Shown piece by piece: positions 37,304-46,061 of a stretch of 64,000 nucleotides of DNA; within the stretch, counting starts at the first letter, position 1, and each line of letters begins with the position of its first letter. The stretch comes from Pseudomonas lactis (GTDB lineage: Bacteria > Pseudomonadota > Gammaproteobacteria > Pseudomonadales > Pseudomonadaceae). The position numbers and the translations under genes are program-made. The stretch lies in the NCBI RefSeq assembly GCF_001439845.1, contig NZ_JYLO01000015.1, forward strand, positions 90,858 through 154,857. The letters are read 5' to 3'. The notes below the pieces were generated by a model. The model had not been told where the DNA came from, searched no databases, and worked only from the letters and a program-made list of their open reading frames with translations.

Positions 37304-39780
37304 CAGCCTTGCCCTTTGTCGGCGACTTTTTCCAGGTCCTTGACCATCCGCGCGATGCGCTCCGAAAGCTTTTCCGAACTCATGCTTTCGCGCATCCGTT
37401 CTACCAGCAGCGGGAAGGCCAGGGGTGTGGGCCGCTGGATCGTGTGCAGGTCCAGCCTCAGCGTCGACAGATGATTCAGCGTGTGTTCCAGCCGGCGAAT
37501 ATCCAATTCATCACGCAGAACTTCTTCACCGGCCTGGGCCAGCAGCAGGTTCTGCGGGTCATATTGCTTGAACACCTCAAAGAACAAGCCGCTGGAAGCC
37601 TGCACTTGTCGCGTGCTTTTCGGCGCGCCGGGATACCCGGCAAATACCAGCCCGGCGATTCGCGCAATCTCGCGAAAGCGGCGCAGGGCCAGTTCGCCGG
37701 CATTGAGGCTGGCGATCACGTCAGCCAGCAGGTCTTGGGGGCTCAGCAACGTAGCGTTCAACAGCTGGGGCCACTGCACCTCGGTGGCGCTCAACAGCTC
37801 CAGGCCATAATCATTCACCGCAATCGAGAAGGTCAGCGGCTGCTGTTGGCTGACCCGCCAGGCCAGCAAACTGGCCAAGCCCAGGTGTACCTGGCGGCCA
37901 GCGAAGGGGTACAGAAACAGGTGCCAGCCTTCCCGCGAACGCAGGGTTTCAGCCAGCAAATGCTCACGGGTCGGCAGGCCGGACCAGCGCAATTGGGTGT
38001 GCAGCAACGGTTGCACCGCCTGCATCTCCGGGCCGTCGAACTGCCCATGGGCGGCGGCATCAAAACGCTCGACTACCGCCTGGGCCAGTTCGTTGGAAAG
38101 GGGCATGCGCCCGCCATTCCAGCGTGGCACGGCGGCTTTTTTCGCGGTGCTGCGACGTACATAGGCGGTCATGTTTTCCACGCGCACCAGTTCCAGCAAG
38201 CGTCCGGCGAACAGAAACCCATCCCCCGGCTTGAGCCTTGCAATAAACCCTTCCTCGACACTGCCCAGGTTCTTGCCGCCGCCCTTGCTCCAGAACTTGA
38301 GCTGGATACTGGCATCACTGACGATGGTGCCGACGCTCATGCGATGGCGGCGTGCGAGGCGTGCATCCGGGACACGCCAGATGCCGTGCTCATCGGGCTC
38401 CACGCGGCGGTAATCCGGATAAGCGGTGAGTGACAGGCCACCATGGCGCACAAACCCCAGGGCCCAGGCCCAATCCGCTTCGGTGAGGTCGCGATAGGCC
38501 CAGGCGCCGCGCACTTCGTCCAACAGTGCTGCCGGAGTAAACCCGCCGCCCAAGGCCATGCTGACCAAGTGTTGGACCAGCACATCCAGCGGCTTGTAAG
38601 GTGATTCCCGCGCTTCGATGTGCCGTTGGGCGATCGCATCCTGGGCGGCCGCGGCTTCCACCAACTCCAGGCTGTGGGTGGGCACCAGCGTTACCCGTGA
38701 GGGCCGCCCTGGCGCGTGGCCGGAACGCCCGGCGCGTTGCATCAACCGCGCTACGCCCTTGGCGGAACCAATTTGCAGCACCCGTTCCACCGGCAGGAAG
38801 TCCACGCCCAGGTCGAGGCTGGAGGTGCACACCACCGCCTTGAGTTGCCCGTCTTTCAACGCCCGCTCCACCCAGTCGCGGGTCTCGCGCGATAACGAAC
38901 CGTGGTGCAGGGCAATCAAGCCGGCCCAGTCCGGACGCGCGTCCAGAATCGCCTGGTACCAGATCTCCGATTGCGCCCGGGTATTGGTAAATACCAGGCA
39001 ACTGCTGCTGGCCTCTACCTCGGCGACCACCTGCGGCAACATCTTCAAACCGATATGCCCGGCCCAAGGAAAGCGCTCGGTGACGGGCGGCAGCAAGGTG
39101 TCGACCTTCAGTGCCTTGGCCGTTTGCCCCTGTACATTAATGCCGTCGCCCTGTGGGACCAGTACTTCCAAAGCGTGGGCCTGATTACCCAGCGTCGCGG
39201 AAATACCCCACACCATCAACTCAGGATGCCAGCGCCGCAAGCGTGCCAGCGCCAGTTGCAACTGCACGCCACGCTTATTGCCGATCAGTTCATGCCATTC
39301 ATCCACGATGACCATGCGCAGGTGCGCCAGGCTGGTCTCACTGTCGGCGCGGGCCAGCATCAACGTCAGGCTTTCCGGGGTGGTGACCAGGGCGGTGGGT
39401 TGGCGACGGGTCTGGCGCGCGCGTTCACTGCTGCTGGTATCACCGGTGCGCAGGCCCACGCTCCAGGGAATCTGCAACGCCTCCAGTGGGGCTTGCAGGG
39501 CGCGTGCGGAGTCGGCGGCCAAGGCGCGCATCGGCGTGATCCATAGCACGGTCAGCGGCTCGGCAGGCGGTTTGCGTTTGCCTGTGACGGGCGGGCGGGT
39601 GATGGCGAAACGATTGAGGGCGGCAAACCAGAGGGCATAGGTTTTACCCGCCCCAGTGCTGGCATGCAGTAACCCCGACTGGCCGGCCTTGACCGCGGCC
39701 CATACCTCTTTCTGAAAGGCGAATGGCTTCCACCCTTGGGTGGCAAACCATTGCTTGGCGAAGTCGGGGTTTTTTGCCAT
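37303..39780 (-). CDS. lhr: Ligase-associated DEXH-box helicase (Lhr family)
   Basis: The 825-residue superfamily 2 helicase has Walker A in LLHASTGAGKTYAL (near residue 40), a DEWH Walker B (IVDEWHELIGNKRG), motif III GISATLGN, and motif VI MQRAGRSGHAPGRPSRV. A long Lhr-type C-terminal region (winged helix and HTH_42-like) follows. It overlaps pdeM. Its usual partners, the ligase and exonuclease, lie on the same strand but 4.6 kb upstream beyond a transporter operon. Confidence 0.93.
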   Translation of the reverse strand: MAKNPDFAKQWFATQGWKPFAFQKEVWAAVKAGQSGLLHASTGAGKTYALWFAALNRFAITRPPVTGKRKPPAEPLTVLWITPMRALAADSARALQAPLEALQIPWSVGLRTGDTSSSERARQTRRQPTALVTTPESLTLMLARADSETSLAHLRMVIVDEWHELIGNKRGVQLQLALARLRRWHPELMVWGISATLGNQAHALEVLVPQGDGINVQGQTAKALKVDTLLPPVTERFPWAGHIGLKMLPQVVAEVEASSSCLVFTNTRAQSEIWYQAILDARPDWAGLIALHHGSLSRETRDWVERALKDGQLKAVVCTSSLDLGVDFLPVERVLQIGSAKGVARLMQRAGRSGHAPGRPSRVTLVPTHSLELVEAAAAQDAIAQRHIEARESPYKPLDVLVQHLVSMALGGGFTPAALLDEVRGAWAYRDLTEADWAWALGFVRHGGLSLTAYPDYRRVEPDEHGIWRVPDARLARRHRMSVGTIVSDASIQLKFWSKGGGKNLGSVEEGFIARLKPGDGFLFAGRLLELVRVENMTAYVRRSTAKKAAVPRWNGGRMPLSNELAQAVVERFDAAAHGQFDGPEMQAVQPLLHTQLRWSGLPTREHLLAETLRSREGWHLFLYPFAGRQVHLGLASLLAWRVSQQQPLTFSIAVNDYGLELLSATEVQWPQLLNATLLSPQDLLADVIASLNAGELALRRFREIARIAGLVFAGYPGAPKSTRQVQASSGLFFEVFKQYDPQNLLLAQAGEEVLRDELDIRRLEHTLNHLSTLRLDLHTIQRPTPLAFPLLVERMRESMSSEKLSERIARMVKDLEKVADKGQG

Positions 39781-39842
39781 GCGGCAGCGGACGCTCTGGA
39801 GGGGTTAGTTCAAAGACCCTTCAGGCACCGCCGACGTTCAAC

Positions 39843-39941
39843 TGTAGGAGCGGGCTAGCCCGCGAAAAAGGCCCAGGCACCGTGTTTCTCCAGGTTGCCG
39901 GCGTTATCGTTGACGATTTTCGCGAGCAAGCTCGCTCCTAC
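39843..39941. repeat. REPIN of the TGTAGGAGC type
   Basis: TGTAGGAGCGGGCTAGCCCG at 39843 is matched by an inverted GCGAGCAAGCTCGCTCCTAC ending at 39941. The right half is nearly identical to the repeat at 59761-59860, including the inner segment around ATCGTTGACGATTTTCGC. Its end supplies the TAG stop of the neighbouring ABC ATPase gene. Confidence 0.85.
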
Positions 39942-40702
39942 TTCAAGTTGCCGCTCAAAAATTGTTGCAGGCGTTCGCTCTTCGGATTGCCCAGCACATC
40001 CTCTGGCAGGCCTTGCTCCTCCACCCGGCCCTGATGCAGGAACAGCACCTGGCTTGAGACCTTGCGCGCAAAGCTCATCTCGTGGGTCACCATGATCATG
40101 GTGCGGCCTTCCTCGGCCAGGCCTTGGATCACCTTCAACACTTCGCCCACCAGCTCCGGGTCCAGGGCTGATGTGGGTTCATCGAACAGCATCACCTCCG
40201 GCTCCATCGCCAGGGCGCGGGCGATGGCGACGCGTTGTTGCTGGCCACCTGACAGGAACGCCGGGTATTGATCGGCCACGCGCGCCGGCAGCCCGACTTT
40301 GTCCAGGTAGCGGCGGGCGCGGTCCTCAGCGTCCTTTTTGCTGCAACCCAGCACACGCCGAGGGGCCATGGTGATGTTTTCCAGCACGCTCATGTGGCTC
40401 CACAAGTTGAAGTGCTGGAACACCATCGCCAGCCGCGTGCGCAGGCGTTGCAGCTCGGCATCGTCGGCCACGCGCATACCCTGGCGGTCGCTGACCATGC
40501 GGATCGCTTGGCCGTCCAGGGTCATGGCGCCATCGTTGGGGGTTTCCAAAAAGTTGATACAGCGCAGGAAGGTACTCTTGCCTGAGCCACTGGCGCCGAT
40601 CAAGCTGATCACATCACCGGTCTTGGCCTTGAGCGACACACCTTTGAGCACTTGATTGTCGCCATAGCTTTTGTGCAGGCCTTCAACGGTCAGTTTGTAC
40701 AT
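39938..40702 (-). CDS. Amino-acid ABC transporter ATP-binding protein (HisP/AotP type)
   Basis: The 254-residue ATPase has Walker A GASGSGKST (near residue 36), signature LSGGQQQRVAIARALA, Walker B VMLFDEPTSALDPE and the H-loop VTHEM. The insert-rich N-terminus (MYKLTVEGLHKSYGDNQVLKG) is typical of polar amino-acid uptake ATPases such as HisP and AotP. I chose the ATG at 40702; the 21 upstream in-frame codons overlap the spacer. It is the last gene of the five-gene operon, and its TAG stop is formed at the edge of a REPIN. Confidence 0.93.
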   Translation of the reverse strand: MYKLTVEGLHKSYGDNQVLKGVSLKAKTGDVISLIGASGSGKSTFLRCINFLETPNDGAMTLDGQAIRMVSDRQGMRVADDAELQRLRTRLAMVFQHFNLWSHMSVLENITMAPRRVLGCSKKDAEDRARRYLDKVGLPARVADQYPAFLSGGQQQRVAIARALAMEPEVMLFDEPTSALDPELVGEVLKVIQGLAEEGRTMIMVTHEMSFARKVSSQVLFLHQGRVEEQGLPEDVLGNPKSERLQQFLSGNLK

Positions 40703-40715
40703 GGGGCGTGCATCC

Positions 40716-41834
40716 TCAAGGCGAAAGTAGATAACCGCTGCGGTAGACCTGTGTGCCGGCGACATGGCAGATCACCATGCCGGCCGTGGCCATGCGGCGT
40801 AGCGAGCGGGCGTAAAGCAGCCCGGCGTGCTGGCAGTGCACAGGCGTTACGCGGTCTGTAATGGGGTCGATGATGTCGGCGACCCATTGCCCGGCCTCCA
40901 GGTATTCGCCTGGCAGGGCGTTGAATACCAGCAAGCCACCCACCGGGGTAGTCACCGGCTCCACCGCCGCCAGCGGCGTAGCCGGGTAGGCCAGGGCAGG
41001 CAAGGGGGCTGCATTGCCGTGAATGGCGCCGAGATGGATCAAATAATCAATGATGGCCTGGCAGTCCAGCGCGGCGAGGCCGTGGTTGACATCGCCCTGG
41101 CCACGCAGCTCGACGGTCACCGACAAGCTGCCCATGGGGATCGGGTAGCGTTCGCCGAAGCGTTGCTGCAATTGCCACCACACCAGGGTGAAACATTCGT
41201 CAAAAGACTGCCCGCCGGAATCGGTAGCCAACAGGTTGGCCTCCGAGCCCAGGTAGCGCGCCAACGGCTCTACCTGTGGCCAGGCGTCGGGCGTGGTGTA
41301 CAGGTGCGCCACGGCTTCGAAGTCGCAATGCAGGTCCAGCACCACGTCGGCATCACAGGCCAAGCGTTGCAGCACCAGGCGTTGGGAGTGCAACTGGGTC
41401 TGAGCGGTGTGCGCGGCCAAGGCGTGGGACAGTGCGCTGCGGATCAATTGGGCATTGCGCTGGGGATCATCGCCCAGCAGGTCTTCGACCTGGTTGCCGA
41501 CGTCTTCGCTGAGATCGACGAACAGGCGATTGAAGTTCTGCCCGCTTTCCAGTTCGTAGCGGCCCAAGGGGATGTCCATCAACACCTGTTCCAGGCCCAC
41601 CGGGTTGGCGACCGGCACCAGCACGATTTCGCTGCGCAAGCGCCCGGCCGTTTCAAGTTCTGCCAGGCGTGCCTTCAGGTGCCAGGCCACCAGCATGCCC
41701 GGCAATTCATCGGCATGCAGGGAGGACTGGATGTACACCTTGCCTTCGGGCTGCTGCGGGCCGAAGTGAAAACTGTGGATCTGCCGCGCCGTGCCGGGCA
41801 CCGGCGCGATCAGGTCATGTAGCTGATGGCGCAT
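40716..41834 (-). CDS. Succinylglutamate desuccinylase/aspartoacylase-family protein (AotO-like)
   Basis: The 372-residue M14-like zinc hydrolase has the metal motif SSLHADELPG (His-x-x-Glu, near residue 40) and a third ligand in VVLDLHCDFEA. The likely catalytic glutamate is in LSVTVELRG. It sits between the permease and ATPase genes, as aotO does in the P. aeruginosa aotJQMOP arginine/ornithine operon. The substrate is unknown; deacylation of an imported amino-acid derivative is plausible but inferred. Confidence 0.8.
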   Translation of the reverse strand: MRHQLHDLIAPVPGTARQIHSFHFGPQQPEGKVYIQSSLHADELPGMLVAWHLKARLAELETAGRLRSEIVLVPVANPVGLEQVLMDIPLGRYELESGQNFNRLFVDLSEDVGNQVEDLLGDDPQRNAQLIRSALSHALAAHTAQTQLHSQRLVLQRLACDADVVLDLHCDFEAVAHLYTTPDAWPQVEPLARYLGSEANLLATDSGGQSFDECFTLVWWQLQQRFGERYPIPMGSLSVTVELRGQGDVNHGLAALDCQAIIDYLIHLGAIHGNAAPLPALAYPATPLAAVEPVTTPVGGLLVFNALPGEYLEAGQWVADIIDPITDRVTPVHCQHAGLLYARSLRRMATAGMVICHVAGTQVYRSGYLLSP

Positions 41835-41843
41835 GCAAACTCC

Positions 41844-42554
41844 TTAGTGGCTCGGCCCGAGAAAGGCCAGCCAACGACGTTCCGCCAGGCGAAACAGACC
41901 GACCAGGGCGAAGGTCACCGTCAGATAGATCAGTGCGGCAATGCCGAATGACTGGAAGGTCATGAAGGTGGCGGAGTTGGCGTCCCGCGCAACCTTGAGG
42001 ATGTCCGGGATCGTTGCGGTAAAGGCCACCGTGGTTGAGTGCAGCATCAGGATCACTTCGTTGCTGTAGTAGGGCAACGAGCGTCGCAACGCCGAAGGCA
42101 TGATCACATAGGCGTACAGCTTCCAGCCGCTGAGGCCGTAAGCCTTGGCCGCCTCGACTTCGCCGTGGGCCATGCTGCGGATCGCCCCGGCGAAGATCTC
42201 CGTGGTGTAGGCGCAGGTGTTGAGGGCGAAGGCGAGCAGGGTGCAGTTCATCGCATCGCGAAAGAACGCATCCAGCATCGGTTGTGCCCGCACGGCGGCA
42301 AGGCTGTAGATGCCGGTGTAGCAGATCAGCAATTGGATATAGAGCGGCGTACCGCGAAACAGGTAGGTGTAGAACTGCACGGGCCAACGCACCAGGCGCT
42401 TGCGCGAAACGCGGGCGATGGACAGTGGGATCGACACCAGAAAGCCGATCACCAGCGAGGCACTGAGCAACCACAAGGTCATGGCCAGGCCGGTGATGTG
42501 CTGGCCGTCGCTATAAAGAAAGGGGCGCCAGTATTCCTGCAATAGCTCGATCAT
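41844..42554 (-). CDS. Amino-acid ABC transporter permease (HisM/AotM type)
   Basis: The 236-residue inner-membrane permease has about five hydrophobic segments and the EAA loop EVEAAKAYGLSGWKLYAYVIMPSA that docks on the ATPase. It overlaps the preceding permease gene by four bases, forming the heteromeric membrane pair of a polar-amino-acid importer. Confidence 0.92.
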   Translation of the reverse strand: MIELLQEYWRPFLYSDGQHITGLAMTLWLLSASLVIGFLVSIPLSIARVSRKRLVRWPVQFYTYLFRGTPLYIQLLICYTGIYSLAAVRAQPMLDAFFRDAMNCTLLAFALNTCAYTTEIFAGAIRSMAHGEVEAAKAYGLSGWKLYAYVIMPSALRRSLPYYSNEVILMLHSTTVAFTATIPDILKVARDANSATFMTFQSFGIAALIYLTVTFALVGLFRLAERRWLAFLGPSH

Positions 42555-43279
42555 CGCACTGCCTCCCGGGCGCCTGCGGAGTAGCGACGTTCAAGTCGGC
42601 GCAAGACAAAGTTTGAGGCGCTGGTGATCAACAGGTAGATCAGCGCCGCCAGCACCAGGAAATAAAACAGTTGATAGGTGCTCTTGCCAGCGTCCTGGGC
42701 GGCTTTTACCAGGTCTGCCAGGCCGATGATCGACACCAGTGCGGTGGCCTTGAGCATCACCATCCAGTTATTGCCGATGCCCGGCAGCGCAAAGCGCATC
42801 ATCTGCGGGAAGGTCACGTAGCGAAACCGCTGCCCGCGCTTGAGCCCGTAAGCGGTGGCGGCTTCGAGTTGGCCGCGGGGCACGGCGAGAATCGCGCCGC
42901 GAAAGGTTTCGGTGAAATACGCCCCGTAGATAAAGCCCAGGGTGATCACCCCGGCGCTGAACGGGTCGATCTCGATGTATTCCCATTCCATAAAGTCGGT
43001 AAAGCCGCTGAGCCAGGTTTGCAGGCTGTAGAAAATCAGCAGCATCAGCACCAGGTCGGGTACACCGCGAATCAGGGTGGTGTAGAGCTGGGCGGGGATA
43101 CGCACAATGGCCAGGCTGGACAGTTTGGCGCTGGCGCCGAGCAGGCCCAGCAAGACGCTGACGGCCAGGGACAGCACCGACAACTTGATGGTCATCCAGG
43201 TGCCTTGCAGCAACAGCGGGCCGAAACCCTTCAGGCTGAATGCGCTCAGCCCGAGGGTTTGCAACAGATCTTCGAACAT
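42551..43279 (-). CDS. Amino-acid ABC transporter permease (HisQ/AotQ type)
   Basis: The 242-residue permease has the EAA loop QLEAATAYGLKRGQRFRYVTFPQM and membrane segments at about residues 20-45, 55-80, 95-120 and 190-235. Its stop overlaps the start of the next permease gene (ATGA). An intrinsic terminator lies between it and the binding-protein gene upstream. Confidence 0.92.
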   Translation of the reverse strand: MFEDLLQTLGLSAFSLKGFGPLLLQGTWMTIKLSVLSLAVSVLLGLLGASAKLSSLAIVRIPAQLYTTLIRGVPDLVLMLLIFYSLQTWLSGFTDFMEWEYIEIDPFSAGVITLGFIYGAYFTETFRGAILAVPRGQLEAATAYGLKRGQRFRYVTFPQMMRFALPGIGNNWMVMLKATALVSIIGLADLVKAAQDAGKSTYQLFYFLVLAALIYLLITSASNFVLRRLERRYSAGAREAVR

Positions 43280-43300
43280 AAATCAGGACCTATGGCGATA

Positions 43301-43328
43301 AAAAAGCGCCCCACCTGAAGCAGGGCGC
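43301..43328 (-). terminator. Attenuating terminator between binding-protein and permease genes
   Basis: On the minus strand GCGCCC pairs with GGGCGC around an 11-base loop and is followed by TTTTTT. It begins only a few bases after the binding-protein stop and ends 22 bases before the permease ATG. It should make binding-protein mRNA more abundant than permease mRNA. Confidence 0.7.
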
Positions 43329-43336
43329 CCCAGGCA

Positions 43337-44116
43337 TTATTTGCCGCTGTACAGGTTCAGTTCGCCAAAGTGTTTCTTCTGGATAGTGGCGTAGGTGCCA
43401 TCATCGTGTAACGCTTTGATACCTTTATCCAAAAGCGCCTTGAGTTCAGTGTTACCTTTTTTGATACCGACGGCGGTTTTCGACGGCAGCAGCGGGTCGT
43501 CGATCGCGGCGCTCACTTCATAGCCGGCACCGGCTGGCGACTTGAGAAAGCCCAGTTCGGCTTGCAGCATGTCCTGCACAGAAGCATCGAGGCGCCCGGA
43601 GGTCAGGTCGGCGTACACCTGGTCCTGGTTGGCGTAAGCCTTGGTGGTCACCCCGGCTTTATCCAGTACGGCCTTGGCGTAGGCTTCCTGGATGGTGCCT
43701 TGCTCGTAACCCACGGATTTGCCCTTGAGAGAGTCTGGCGTCGAATAGCCAGCGCCTTTCTTGAACACCAGCGAAGTCGGGCCAGAGAACAGCTCGGTGG
43801 AGAAGTCGATGGCCTTCTCGCGCACTGGGGTCACGGTCATCGACGAAATCACGCCATCGAATTTATTGGCTTTCAGGCCCGGGATCATGCCGTCGAAGTC
43901 ACTTTCGACCCACTTGCACTTGACCTTCAGCTCCGCGCAGATCGCATTGCCCAGGTCGATATCGAAGCCCACGAGGCTGCCGTCGGCGGCCTTGGATTCG
44001 AACGGTGCGTAGGAAGGGTCGACACCAAAACGCAATTCCTTGTATTCCTTGGCCGTAGCAACACCAGCAGCCATGCACAGAGCCAGTGCAGAAAGGGTCA
44101 GCAATGCTTTTTTCAT
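43337..44116 (-). CDS. Basic amino-acid ABC transporter, periplasmic binding protein (HisJ/ArgT/AotJ type)
   Basis: The 259-residue solute-binding protein has a signal peptide (MKKALLTLSALALCMAAGVATA). The mature part starts KEYKELRFGVDPSYAPFESKAADGSLVGFDIDL, typical of family 3 binding proteins for lysine, arginine, ornithine or histidine. The motif of acidic and aromatic ligand contacts (DPSYAPFES; FDIDLGNAICAELKVKC) is kept. I chose the ATG at 44116, giving a standard signal. It is the first gene of the operon and precedes an attenuating hairpin. Confidence 0.92.
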   Translation of the reverse strand: MKKALLTLSALALCMAAGVATAKEYKELRFGVDPSYAPFESKAADGSLVGFDIDLGNAICAELKVKCKWVESDFDGMIPGLKANKFDGVISSMTVTPVREKAIDFSTELFSGPTSLVFKKGAGYSTPDSLKGKSVGYEQGTIQEAYAKAVLDKAGVTTKAYANQDQVYADLTSGRLDASVQDMLQAELGFLKSPAGAGYEVSAAIDDPLLPSKTAVGIKKGNTELKALLDKGIKALHDDGTYATIQKKHFGELNLYSGK

Positions 44117-44197
44117 TAGGTAATCCCTGGAAACCAAGATAAGCGCTTGTGGCGCGATTAGGACTGTTACTGAACGGTGTCAGACCCATCACAAGTA

Positions 44198-44213
44198 GCA
44201 ATTTCTGCACCAT
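44198..44213 (-). promoter_or_regulatory. Candidate sigma-54 promoter for the amino-acid transporter operon
   Basis: On the minus strand TGGTGCAGAAATTGCT has the invariant GG and GC of sigma-54 promoters separated by exactly ten bases, and a perfect TTGCT -12 box. The -24 box is TGGTGCA rather than TGGCACG. The start site would lie about 70 bases before the binding-protein ATG. Related histidine and arginine transport genes in enteric bacteria use sigma-54. Confidence 0.5.
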
Positions 44214-44327
44214 AGTTCCGGATGGGCTTTTTAAAAGGTGGGATAAGGCCGTTTCAAGTGTAGGCGGTGCCCGAAAGTGGGCATGGAATTTCCAGCGCAC
44301 CATTCTGGATCGGTCGCTGATCAAAAG

Positions 44328-44416
44328 GTGGGAGCTGGCTTGCCTGCGATAGCGGTGGGTCAGTTGTTACATGGGGTAGCTGACTCACCGTCATCGCAGG
44401 CAAGCCAGCTCCTACA
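44328..44416. repeat. REPIN downstream of the DNA ligase gene
   Basis: GTGGGAGCTGGCTTGCCTGC at 44328 faces the inverted GCAGGCAAGCCAGCTCCTAC ending at 44416. The middle forms a smaller stem (CGGTGGGTCAG/CTGACTCACCG). It lies 10 bases beyond the ligase stop codon and before the transporter operon promoter. Confidence 0.85.
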
Positions 44417-44426
44417 AGGGGCTGGA

Positions 44427-46061
44427 TCAGGCCAGCAAGTCTTGTAGCGTGGCCAGGTTGTCCGCTTCATCCACCGCCTTATCCTGGCGCCAGCGCAGCA
44501 TCCGCGGAAATCGCACCGCAATCCCGCTCTTGTGCCGCTTGGACAGGGCAATCCCTTCAAAACCCAGCTCAAACACCATGCTCGGCGTCACGCTGCTGAC
44601 CGGGCCGAACTTCTCCACCGTGGTTTTGCGCACAATGGCGTCGACCTTGCGCATTTCCTCGTCGGTCAGCCCGGAATACGCCTTGGCGAACGGCACCAGG
44701 GTGCGCTCGCTGCCCGGTGGGCCGTCCCATACGGCGAACGTGTAGTCACTGTAGAGGCTGGCGCGCCGGCCATGGCCGCGCTGGGCGTAGATCAACACGG
44801 CGTCGACGCTGAAGGGGTCGACCTTCCACTTCCACCACAGGCCCATGTCTTTGGTGCGGCCCACGCCGTAGAGGCCCTTGCGATCCTTGAGCATCATGCC
44901 TTCCACCCCCAGGCTGCGAGAGGCTTCACGCTGTTCGGCCAAGGCTGCCCAGGTTTGGCCTTCCAGCAATGGCGAAGGCAATAACACCGGTTGGTTGCAC
45001 GCCGCGATCACCTGTTCCAATTGGGTGCGACGTTCAGCCTGGGTGTGGTTGCGCCAGTCGTCGCCCTGATATTCCAGCAGGTCGTAGGCGAGCACCGCCA
45101 CTGGCGCATCCTCTAGCACTTTTTTACTCAAGGTTTTGCGGCCAATGCGCTGTTGCAGCAGCGCGAAGGGTTGCACCGAGTCTTTCCACACCACGATTTC
45201 GCCATCAATCACCGTACCGTCGGGCAGGCCACTGACCAGGCTGTGGAGTTCAGGGAAACGTTCAGTCAGCAACTCTTCACCGCGAGACCAGACCCACAGG
45301 CGCCCCTCGCGCTTGACCAGTTGTGCGCGAATGCCATCAAACTTCCATTCCACCTGCCAGTCGGCGGGCGAACCGAGCAGGGTGTCGAATTGCTCCACCG
45401 GTTGCGCCAGCCCGTGAGCCAGAAAAAACGGATAGGGCTGCCCGCCACGTTGCGCGTGTTCGTCGGATGATTCGGCGGCGATCAGCTTGAGGTAGCCTTC
45501 GGCTGTCGGACGGTTCGACAGGTCGGTGTAGCCCACCAGCCGCTGCGCCACGCGCTTGCTGTCGAGGTCGGCCATGGCAGCGAGGGCGCGGGTCACCAGC
45601 AGTTTGGACACCCCGACGCGGAAGCTGCCGGTGATCAATTTGATGCACACCATCAGGCTCGGTTGGTCCAGTTGCGCCCACAGCGCTGGCAGCCGGTCTG
45701 CCAGGTCCATGGGCGGCAGACCGCGCAGGGGCAGGAGTTTTTCTTCCAGCCATACGGCCAAGCCGTCTTCGGAGGTGTAGGTGGATTCTGGCAGGAGCAG
45801 GGAGATGGTCTCGGCCAGATCTCCCACCGACTGGTAGCTCTCTTCGAACAGCCAGGGTTCGATACCGGCCGCTTCGGTGGCCATGTCCCGTAGCAGACGT
45901 GTCGGCACCAATTGCCGGGGCCGCCCGCCGCTAAGAAAGTACACAGCCCAGGCCGCATCGGCCGGCGGCGCCTGCAGGAAGTAGGCTTGCAGGGCGGCGA
46001 GCTTGGCATTGCTGGAAGTGGTGGCGTCGAGGTTGGCGTACAGCTCGGCGAAGGCTTTCAT
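44427..46061 (-). CDS. ATP-dependent DNA ligase
   Basis: The 544-residue ligase has the nucleotidyltransferase motif I lysine in EWKFDGIRAQLV (near residue 242), motif III in TVIDGEIVVWKD, motif IV GVEGMMLKDRKG and motif V WWKWKVDPFSVD, followed by an OB-fold. The N-terminal alpha-helical DNA-binding domain covers residues 1-200. It resembles the bacterial ligases encoded with a beta-CASP exonuclease, Lhr helicase and PdeM. It overlaps the exonuclease gene by four bases. This is an accessory ligase in addition to NAD-dependent LigA. Confidence 0.93.
   Translation of the reverse strand: MKAFAELYANLDATTSSNAKLAALQAYFLQAPPADAAWAVYFLSGGRPRQLVPTRLLRDMATEAAGIEPWLFEESYQSVGDLAETISLLLPESTYTSEDGLAVWLEEKLLPLRGLPPMDLADRLPALWAQLDQPSLMVCIKLITGSFRVGVSKLLVTRALAAMADLDSKRVAQRLVGYTDLSNRPTAEGYLKLIAAESSDEHAQRGGQPYPFFLAHGLAQPVEQFDTLLGSPADWQVEWKFDGIRAQLVKREGRLWVWSRGEELLTERFPELHSLVSGLPDGTVIDGEIVVWKDSVQPFALLQQRIGRKTLSKKVLEDAPVAVLAYDLLEYQGDDWRNHTQAERRTQLEQVIAACNQPVLLPSPLLEGQTWAALAEQREASRSLGVEGMMLKDRKGLYGVGRTKDMGLWWKWKVDPFSVDAVLIYAQRGHGRRASLYSDYTFAVWDGPPGSERTLVPFAKAYSGLTDEEMRKVDAIVRKTTVEKFGPVSSVTPSMVFELGFEGIALSKRHKSGIAVRFPRMLRWRQDKAVDEADNLATLQDLLA

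Noticed and set aside
37156..38433. Long plus-strand frame opposite pdeM and lhr
   Set aside because: It spans the junction of two well-supported minus-strand genes and shows no family motifs.
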